DNA of 11,228 nucleotides from Bacteroidaceae bacterium (lineage in GTDB: Bacteria; Bacteroidota; Bacteroidia; Bacteroidales; Bacteroidaceae): assembly GCA_028707655.1 (NCBI GenBank), contig JAQWAN010000042.1:1-11228 (forward strand), written 5' to 3'. The stretch's first letter is position 1, and each line of letters opens with the position of its first letter. The notes below the pieces were generated by a model. It searched no databases, was not told the origin of the DNA, and saw nothing but the letters and a program-made list of their open reading frames with translations. The position numbers and the translations under genes are program-made. This document shows positions 1 to 5,238 of the stretch, in pieces.

Positions 1-41
1 GTGCAGCAGCTAGCGACTTGATAGAGTGTATGAAAAAATAG
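1..41 (+). CDS. 3' end of an upstream gene, probably of the thiamin operon (partial)
   Basis: Reading from base 3 gives twelve codons (AAASDLIECMKK) and a TAG at 39-41, 20 bases before the thiD start. The gene begins outside the window. Its position directly before thiD and tenA suggests another thiamin gene such as thiE, but twelve residues are too few to identify it. Frame 1 also stops nearby (TGA at 19-21), so the choice of frame is an inference based on the longer tail and the close spacing to thiD. Confidence 0.4.
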   Translation, partial: AAASDLIECMKK

Positions 42-61
42 AAACAAAAACAGAACAACAG

Positions 62-868
62 ATGAAAAAATATAATCGCGTAATGACCATTGCAGGGAGC
101 GACTCAGGTGGTGGTGCTGGCATTCAAGCGGATATCAAAACAATCTCGGCCAATGGCTGTTTTGCCACTTCGGCCATTACAGCCATCACGGTACAAAACA
201 CTATGGGGGTAACCAATATTAATCCCATTCCAACCAACTACATCCGCGAACAGATCAGCGTGGTACTATCTGACATTGGCACAGATGCCATTAAAATTGG
301 AATGCTACACAATAGCGAGACCATTAGAGCGGTGCAAAAAGTGTTGCAGCAATTTAAGCAGACAAATATTGTTCTCGACCCAGTGATGGTGGCCACTTCG
401 GGCAGCAAGCTACTAGAGGATGAAGCTATCGATACTTTAAAAAAGGTGCTTCTACCCATGGCGCGTATCATTACGCCCAATATTCCAGAAGCGGAGCTCC
501 TATTAGGAGAGCAGATAATGGAACAAAAGGAGCTGGGCAAGTTTGCACGCCAGCTATCGGCAAATGGTACGGTATCGGTGTTTCTTAAAGCGGGTCACCT
601 CAAAGATAATGAGTTGATTGATGTGTTCTATAATGCAGAAACCGATGAGGTGCTAGAACTAAAATCGGAACGTATCTACTCACAGAACACACACGGAACA
701 GGCTGTACACTCTCCTCTGCTTTGGCAGCGGGATTAGCCAAAGGGCTATCGCTCAATGAAACGGCTATTGCAGCAAAAGAATATATTCATCAAGCAATTG
801 TGGAGGGAGCAGATTATAAAATTGGCGAAGGACATGGTGCGGTGAAACATTTCTACAACTATTGGTAA
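62..868 (+). CDS. thiD: Hydroxymethylpyrimidine / phosphomethylpyrimidine kinase ThiD
   Basis: Cytosolic ribokinase-fold kinase that phosphorylates HMP and then HMP-P to HMP-PP, the pyrimidine half of thiamin. The 268-residue product is full length for the family. It begins with the diagnostic AGSDSGGGAG motif (residues 11-20), followed by QADIKT, and carries DPVMVATSG in the middle. Near the C terminus is the anion-hole motif GTGC (212-215), whose Cys matches the conserved catalytic-site Cys of Salmonella ThiD. The ATG at 62 is preferred because MKKYNRVMTIAGSDS matches the usual short N terminus. An in-frame GTG at 26 would add twelve Lys/Glu/Gln-rich residues and overlap the end of the upstream gene. 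tenA follows after 23 bases on the same strand, so the two are probably co-transcribed. Any TPP riboswitch would lie upstream of the window. Confidence 0.95.
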   Translation: MKKYNRVMTIAGSDSGGGAGIQADIKTISANGCFATSAITAITVQNTMGVTNINPIPTNYIREQISVVLSDIGTDAIKIGMLHNSETIRAVQKVLQQFKQTNIVLDPVMVATSGSKLLEDEAIDTLKKVLLPMARIITPNIPEAELLLGEQIMEQKELGKFARQLSANGTVSVFLKAGHLKDNELIDVFYNAETDEVLELKSERIYSQNTHGTGCTLSSALAAGLAKGLSLNETAIAAKEYIHQAIVEGADYKIGEGHGAVKHFYNYW

Positions 869-891
869 AAAGAGCATAACTCAACACGAAG

Positions 892-1575
892 ATGAGAAAA
901 GATAAAAAATTGTTTCTGGAAGAGGTATGGCAACAGGTTGAGCCGATTTATAAAAAGATGAAAGAACATCCTTTTGTGGTAGAATTGGCAAAAGGAGTGT
1001 TGCCAATCGCCTGTTTTACGCATTATCTACAACAGGATATGCTTTATCTACGAATAGATGCAGAGGTCTTCAATCTGCTAGCCGATAGATGGGAGAAAGA
1101 GAACTCGAACGTGGAAGAGAGAGAGGAGCGAGCTCGTTTTTTTAGAGATATGGCGACGGACAATATTGCTACGGAGCTTTGGATGGAAAAGCAGTTTTTA
1201 AAGGAGTTCTCCATTACAAAAGCAACAGAACTAGGCCCAGCCATTAAAAACTATACCACCTTTCTACAGCAACAGGTACAAACTAATACGATAGCTGTTG
1301 CTACAGCTGCACTACTACCCTGTTTCTGGCTCTATGCGTTATTAACCAGAGAGATTTTGAAAATAGCTGTACAGCCGAACCCCTACCAGCTATGGATAGA
1401 CACCTATCAGGGAGAGGAGTATCTAACCTATACAGATACGTTTCTGACTACTGTGGAATCTTTAGCTAAAAAAGCAACTTCTACACAAAAGGGAGAGATG
1501 AAGCAAGCAATAGTGAGGGCGGCACAACTGGAGTTGGCTTTTTTGGAGGAGTCTATAACGATTTGCCATTCCTAG
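892..1575 (+). CDS. tenA: Thiaminase II / aminopyrimidine aminohydrolase TenA
   Basis: All-helical TenA-family hydrolase that salvages thiamin breakdown products by deaminating aminopyrimidine to HMP, which ThiD can then phosphorylate. The 227-residue protein has the family's full active-site set: YLQQDMLYL with D49 and Y52 (Asp44/Tyr47 of B. subtilis TenA), Y121, ALLPCFWLY with the nucleophile C144 and Y148 (Cys135/Tyr139), NPYQLWIDTY with Y172, and the late Glu E214 (Glu205). It is therefore predicted to be active and of the Cys-containing TenA_C class, not the Glu-only TenA_E class. It lies 23 bases after thiD, which fits a salvage pair feeding the same intermediate. It is the last gene of the operon and is followed by a hairpin terminator. 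Confidence 0.93.
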   Translation: MRKDKKLFLEEVWQQVEPIYKKMKEHPFVVELAKGVLPIACFTHYLQQDMLYLRIDAEVFNLLADRWEKENSNVEEREERARFFRDMATDNIATELWMEKQFLKEFSITKATELGPAIKNYTTFLQQQVQTNTIAVATAALLPCFWLYALLTREILKIAVQPNPYQLWIDTYQGEEYLTYTDTFLTTVESLAKKATSTQKGEMKQAIVRAAQLELAFLEESITICHS

Positions 1576-1595
1576 AAACAGGCATAAAAAAACAA

Positions 1596-1623
1596 CTCGT
1601 AATCGAAATGGCTGGATTACGAG
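1596..1623. terminator. Bidirectional terminator between tenA and hppA
   Basis: A perfect 9-bp inverted repeat (CTCGTAATC at 1596-1604, GATTACGAG at 1615-1623) encloses a 10-base loop. It lies between two convergent genes. Read on the minus strand it is followed by a T-rich run (complement of 1584-1592), a good intrinsic terminator about 100 bases after the hppA stop. On the plus strand the tail ATTCTTTT is weaker but usable for tenA. Confidence 0.8.
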
Positions 1624-1725
1624 CTATTCTTTTAAGCTTCTATCTAACGATAGTTACTATACATACCTCTTGCAGTATAGCAAGAAGAGGAAATAAGACT
1701 GCGACTAACAGAGAAAACACTGTAC

Positions 1726-3927
1726 CTAGAGAAGGGTAAACGAAAGCGTTAATCCTGCCATGATAATGGAGACCATACTCATCAACTTAATGAGGATATT
1801 TAAACTAGGACCCGACGTATCTTTGAATGGATCGCCTACTGTATCTCCCGTTACAGCTGCTTTATGGACATCCGATCCTTTTCCACCTAGGTTACCCTCT
1901 TCAATGAACTTTTTAGCATTATCCCACGCTCCTCCTGCATTCGCCATAAAGACAGCAAGAATAAAGCCAGAAGCAAGTCCACCAGTTAACAATCCCAACA
2001 CACCTGGAACCCCTAAAACAACGCCTACTAAAACAGGCATGATAATAGCTAATAGAGAGGGCCATATCATCTCTCGTTGCGCTCCTCGGGTAGCAATAGC
2101 TACACATCGTTCATAGTCGGGCGTAGCAGTACCCTCCAATATGCCTTTTATTGTACGAAACTGTCGGCGCACCTCAGCTACCATTTGAGCGGCAGCTCTT
2201 CCCACTGCATTCATGGTAAGTCCACAAAACAGAAAGGCCATCATAGAGCCAAGAAACACGCCACACAACACTTTTGGATTCATCAGATTTACTGCATAGT
2301 AATCCATAAAATTGGAAAAATTAGCGTTATAGATAGGGATATCTGTATTGCCTACGTGTACTACAGTTTCGCCCATACGTACCATTCCTATCTTTATCTC
2401 TTCTACATAAGAAGCCAATAAAGCCAAAGCGGTTAAAGCGGCAGAGCCAATAGCAAACCCTTTTCCTGTAGCTGCAGTGGTGTTGCCTAAAGCGTCGAGT
2501 GCATCGGTACGTTTACGAACCTCAGCGCCTAAACCGGCCATCTCTGCATTGCCACCTGCATTATCTGCAATAGGACCGTAAGCATCTGTTGCTAGGGTGA
2601 TTCCTAGAGTAGACAGCATACCTACTGCTGCTATACCAATGCCATAGAGTCCCATGCTCGTATTAGAGAAATCGCCTCCAGAGGCAAATAAAAAGGAGGC
2701 TATTATACCGGTTACAACGGCTAATACGGGAATGGCTGTAGAGATCATACCGGTTCCAATGCCGTTAATAATGAGTGTGGCAGGACCCGTTGTTCCACTC
2801 TGTGCTAACTGCTGTGTGGGGCAATAGGAGGAGGAGGTATAGTATTCTGTCGACTTACCAATCACCGTACCCACTAATAAGCCTACCACAACACAGGAGG
2901 CAATGAGGTGATAATTCTCTACACCAAGAAGCCATAGGATAAGAAAGGAAAAAAAGGCGGTCAACAACGAGCTGAGATGTATCCCTCTATTAAGGGAATT
3001 CATGAGCTCTTTGATATCGGCTTTCTCCGTGGAACGTACTACAAAAATACCGATTATAGACAGAACCACGCCAACCGCTGCAATCAGCATAGGAGCTAAT
3101 ACAGCTTTATATTGTACCATCACATTCTCACTATGTGCAAAGGCGGATGCGCCCAAGGCTGCTGTGGCTAGAATGGCACCAGCATACGATTCGTATAAAT
3201 CGGCACCCATACCTGCAACATCGCCAACATTATCTCCCACATTGTCCGCAATGGTTGCTGGATTTCTGGGGTCATCTTCGGGAATACCTGCTTCTACCTT
3301 TCCTACTAAATCGGCACCAACATCGGCAGCTTTGGTATAGATACCTCCTACCACACGAGCAAAAAGGGCTTGTGTAGAAGCACCCATAACAAAGGTAAGC
3401 ATGGTGGTGGTGATGAGCATCAAACGTTGTGTAGGATGTGCCACATCTATGGGTGTAAAATAATTTAAGATAAGATACCACACGGATATATCAACAAGTA
3501 CAAGTCCCACTACTACCAATCCCATCACTGCCCCACTTCTAAAAGCGATTTGCAGTCCTTTGTTTAGCGAGGTTATGGCGGCATTCGCCGTTCTTGCCGA
3601 GGCATAGGTGGCCGTTTTCATCCCTAAAAAGCCTGCCAAGGCGGAGAAGAAACCACCCGATAAAAAAGCAATGGGTACCCATGGATTCTGTAAATCGAAC
3701 CCATAAGCCATAATGGAAAATAAGCATACCATACAGAGAAAAACAATACCTACCACCTTATATTGCTGCTTTAGATAAGACATAGCACCTTTACGGACAT
3801 ACAACGCGATGGCTTTCATCCGATCGGTTCCCTCGCTAAACTGTTTCATTTTATAATAAAACAAACCAGCAAAACTCAAAGCAACAATAGCGGAGATAGG
3901 AATTATCCAAAAAATGGGTGTTAACAT
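1726..3927 (-). CDS. hppA: K+-dependent membrane pyrophosphatase, probably Na+,H+-pumping
   Basis: Integral inner-membrane pump (about 16 helices) that couples PPi hydrolysis to ion export. The 733-residue length is typical. Substrate and Mg-binding motifs are intact: DVGADLVGKVEAGIPEDDPR from residue 202, IADNVGDNVGDVAG from 226, and near the C terminus GDTVGDPFKDTSGPS. The GNTTAATGKG segment has Ala485 and Gly488 where K+-independent enzymes have Lys and Thr, so K+ dependence is predicted. E246 (DLYES) matches the Glu linked to Na+ transport. F94, D146 and M176 coincide with three of the four residues I recall as marking the Na+,H+ co-pumping subfamily (Bacteroides vulgatus type). The fourth, Thr90, is Ser here. 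The ion assignment is inference from these residues. The gene stands alone, has its own promoter near 4007-4037, and converges on tenA. The ATG at 3927 gives a normal first helix. Confidence 0.95.
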   Translation of the reverse strand: MLTPIFWIIPISAIVALSFAGLFYYKMKQFSEGTDRMKAIALYVRKGAMSYLKQQYKVVGIVFLCMVCLFSIMAYGFDLQNPWVPIAFLSGGFFSALAGFLGMKTATYASARTANAAITSLNKGLQIAFRSGAVMGLVVVGLVLVDISVWYLILNYFTPIDVAHPTQRLMLITTTMLTFVMGASTQALFARVVGGIYTKAADVGADLVGKVEAGIPEDDPRNPATIADNVGDNVGDVAGMGADLYESYAGAILATAALGASAFAHSENVMVQYKAVLAPMLIAAVGVVLSIIGIFVVRSTEKADIKELMNSLNRGIHLSSLLTAFFSFLILWLLGVENYHLIASCVVVGLLVGTVIGKSTEYYTSSSYCPTQQLAQSGTTGPATLIINGIGTGMISTAIPVLAVVTGIIASFLFASGGDFSNTSMGLYGIGIAAVGMLSTLGITLATDAYGPIADNAGGNAEMAGLGAEVRKRTDALDALGNTTAATGKGFAIGSAALTALALLASYVEEIKIGMVRMGETVVHVGNTDIPIYNANFSNFMDYYAVNLMNPKVLCGVFLGSMMAFLFCGLTMNAVGRAAAQMVAEVRRQFRTIKGILEGTATPDYERCVAIATRGAQREMIWPSLLAIIMPVLVGVVLGVPGVLGLLTGGLASGFILAVFMANAGGAWDNAKKFIEEGNLGGKGSDVHKAAVTGDTVGDPFKDTSGPSLNILIKLMSMVSIIMAGLTLSFTLL

Positions 3928-3962
3928 AGTTACTAGTGTAAGGCAAGTCCCTTTTACTACTC

Positions 3963-3999
3963 CTTATAACACTGACGGACTTATTTTCAGTCCTATAAG
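3963..3999 (-). promoter_or_regulatory. Hairpin at the predicted 5' end of the hppA mRNA
   Basis: On the minus strand CTTATA (3999-3994) and GGACT (3993-3989) are continuous and pair with AGTCC (3981-3977) and TATAAG (3968-3963). This makes an 11-bp stem with an 8-base bulge on one side and a 7-base loop. The start site predicted from the promoter is near 4000, so the stem would form from the first bases of the message, about 35 bases before the ATG. A 5' stabilising stem or translation control is possible. No known riboswitch is recognised. Confidence 0.4.
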
Positions 4000-4006
4000 A
4001 CAATCC

Positions 4007-4037
4007 CAAATATAGGATTCTCTTGATCATTTAACAA
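4007..4037 (-). promoter_or_regulatory. Bacteroidetes-type promoter of hppA
   Basis: On the minus strand there is TTG at 4037-4035 (the -33 element), a 20-base spacer, and TATATTTG at 4014-4007, a perfect match to the TAnnTTTG -7 consensus used by the Bacteroidetes primary sigma factor. The predicted start is near 4000, leaving a leader of about 75 bases before the hppA ATG at 3927. Confidence 0.7.
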
Positions 4038-4156
4038 CTATTAGGTTCTCTATTTTAAAAAGAGGGGGGTCTTTTAACATATGAAACAGCAGGTAGAGAG
4101 AATTAGGATAAATGGGGTGCAGAGTGAGGATATAATGCAACCTAAAGCGTGGGCAC

Positions 4157-4195
4157 AAAAAAACTCCTGCACCTCTAAAATAGGGTGCAGGAGTT
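4157..4195 (-). terminator. Strong intrinsic terminator of the cdr-trxP-ferredoxin-marR operon
   Basis: A perfect 12-bp inverted repeat, AACTCCTGCACC (4162-4173) and GGTGCAGGAGTT (4184-4195), has a 10-base loop. Read on the minus strand it runs directly into a T stretch (complement of the A run at 4157-4163). It lies 26 bases beyond the marR stop and isolates the operon from hppA, which is read in the same direction downstream. Confidence 0.9.
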
Positions 4196-4221
4196 CTATT
4201 TATGAACAGAATCTACAACGG

Positions 4222-4575
4222 CTAGTCCTTAATAATACACTTTAGTTCCTCGGGAACCTCAATGGAGCATATTTTTACCTCCTTGAGCTTTTTTACTCCT
4301 TCTGGTGTAAGCGAAAAGAACATATTACGCTTGTCGTCATTTCCTAAATCGCGATGTATCCATCCTTTTTTCTCAACAGATTTTATCACTTTAGAGGTGT
4401 TGGAACAAGTTAAATCTAATAGCTCTGCTATCTCTGTAGAAGTCAACGCTTCTTTCTTAGATAAGCAACAGAGTGCCATACCTTCGTTTAGAGATAGCCC
4501 ATATTCAGTTATTAACTGATTTTCAAAGCCTATAATAGCACGATGTATTTCTCTTATTTTACAAAATGAATCCAT
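4222..4575 (-). CDS. Cysteine-rich MarR-family transcriptional regulator
   Basis: A winged-helix DNA-binding protein of 117 residues, short for MarR proteins (usually about 140-150). The helix-turn-helix spans about residues 45-70 (TSTEIAELLDLTCSNTSKVI), and the wing is seen at 80-93 with the D-x-R signature (DDKRNMFFSLTPEG). The C-terminal dimerisation helix is cut short. Six cysteines (5, 36, 37, 57, 103, 113) are unusually many for this size, one of them inside the recognition-helix region, which suggests sensing by thiol chemistry. That is inference. Its ATG directly abuts the ferredoxin stop (TAAATG), so it is translationally linked as the last gene of the operon. It is the natural candidate to bind the paired sites flanking the operon promoter at 7729-7796. 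Ligand and target are not known. Confidence 0.85.
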   Translation of the reverse strand: MDSFCKIREIHRAIIGFENQLITEYGLSLNEGMALCCLSKKEALTSTEIAELLDLTCSNTSKVIKSVEKKGWIHRDLGNDDKRNMFFSLTPEGVKKLKEVKICSIEVPEELKCIIKD

Positions 4576-4761
4576 TTATATCCTTTCTTCTACTGCCTTC
4601 ATCGGGCATTTCTTATAACATAAACCACAATTAATACACTTCTCACGATCAATAACAGGAAGATGAAAACCTTGCTGTGTGATAGCTCCTACCGGACATC
4701 GCTTAACCAAGGGACAAGCATGATTTTGTGGACATCTAGCAGCGGAGATAGAATAGGGCAT
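4576..4761 (-). CDS. Small ferredoxin-like Fe-S protein with an atypical first cluster motif
   Basis: A 61-residue protein with seven cysteines. The second half has a standard 4Fe-4S motif, C42-x2-C45-x2-C48-x3-C52-P. The first half reads CPQNHACPLVKRCPVGAI, giving C10-x5-C16-x5-C22-P in place of the normal C-x2-C-x2-C-x3-C-P. By the usual cross-ligation, C42/C45/C48 plus C22 make one full 4Fe-4S cluster, while C10, C16 and C52 leave the other with only three Cys ligands (3Fe-4S, or a cluster with a His14 or water ligand). It has no signal peptide and is probably a cytosolic electron carrier for a neighbour. The start at 4761 is two bases after the trxP stop, and its own stop touches the marR ATG. 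The specific partner is unknown. Confidence 0.85.
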   Translation of the reverse strand: MPYSISAARCPQNHACPLVKRCPVGAITQQGFHLPVIDREKCINCGLCYKKCPMKAVEERI

Positions 4762-4763
4762 TT

Positions 4764-5213
4764 TTACTTATTTAATAACTCTTTATCGATTGCTTCTTTG
4801 AAACCAGCTTTCGTCATGGCACCCTGCATCATCTTAGGTTGACCTTTCATAGGAACAAATAGAAGAGATGGGATACTACGAATACCAAAAGCGGCTGCTA
4901 AATCTTGCTCCTCTTCTGTATCAATTTTGTAGATATAAATCTCTTCGCCATACTCTGCTGCTAACTCCTCTAAGATAGGAGCAATACGTTTACATGGTCC
5001 ACACCAAGAAGCATAGAAATCTACTATAGCGGGTTTGTCTCCTAAATATTTCCACTCTTTTGGATTAGCTTCATAGTTGGCTACTTTTGCTAGAAATTCT
5101 GCTTTTGTTAAATGAATTGTTTTCATATTACTTTGTTTTTTAGTTGTTTGAGCAAATGTTCCTAATATGCTAAGCATAAAAAGAAACGATAAAATCACTT
5201 TTTTATTTTTCAT
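4764..5213 (-). CDS. trxP: Exported thioredoxin, TrxP-like
   Basis: Thiol-disulfide oxidoreductase of the thioredoxin fold. The N terminus is a clear signal peptide (MKNKK, a hydrophobic stretch ILSFLFMLSILG, then TFAQ), predicting the periplasm. The mature domain begins near MKTIHLTKAEFL, has the active site WCGPCK (Cys71 and Cys74 from this start), and the cis-proline loop RSIPS. The segment LGDKPAIVDFYASWCGPCK and the ending strongly recall Bacteroides fragilis TrxP. The ATG at 5213 starts at the basic signal-peptide end. An in-frame ATG at 5222 adds only MVC. A third ATG at 5126 would make a cytosolic protein lacking the signal. The gene lies 25 bases after the reductase fusion and two bases before the ferredoxin. 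Its export sits oddly beside the presumably cytosolic reductase, unless it handles thiols or sulfane sulfur across the membrane. Confidence 0.9.
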   Translation of the reverse strand: MKNKKVILSFLFMLSILGTFAQTTKKQSNMKTIHLTKAEFLAKVANYEANPKEWKYLGDKPAIVDFYASWCGPCKRIAPILEELAAEYGEEIYIYKIDTEEEQDLAAAFGIRSIPSLLFVPMKGQPKMMQGAMTKAGFKEAIDKELLNK

Positions 5214-5238
5214 ACACACCATCTTTTTTTAATACACA

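Noticed and set aside
26..61. GTG start for thiD twelve codons upstream
   Set aside because: The extra residues are polar, have no family counterpart, and overlap the end of the upstream gene. The ATG at 62 gives the usual N terminus.
1640..1695. Small repeats (CTATC/GATAG at 1640-1653; CTATAC/GTATAG and CTTGC/GCAAG near 1658-1690) after the hppA stop
   Set aside because: Short AT-rich stems without a T tail. The nearby 1596-1623 hairpin already explains termination.
1760..2116. Plus-strand open frame of 118 codons opposite hppA, and similar ones at 2077-2421, 3002-3340 and 3135-3377
   Set aside because: They lie wholly antisense to a well-conserved membrane protein, have no family-like motif and no promoter or ribosome site. 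They are shadows of the hppA codon pattern.
4081..4245. Plus-strand frame of 54 codons in the gap between hppA and marR
   Set aside because: It runs straight through the 12-bp terminator hairpin and into the marR 3' end. The composition looks random and there is no ribosome site.
4262..4519. Plus-strand open frame of 85 codons opposite marR
   Set aside because: Antisense to a clear winged-helix gene, with no recognisable content and no promoter.
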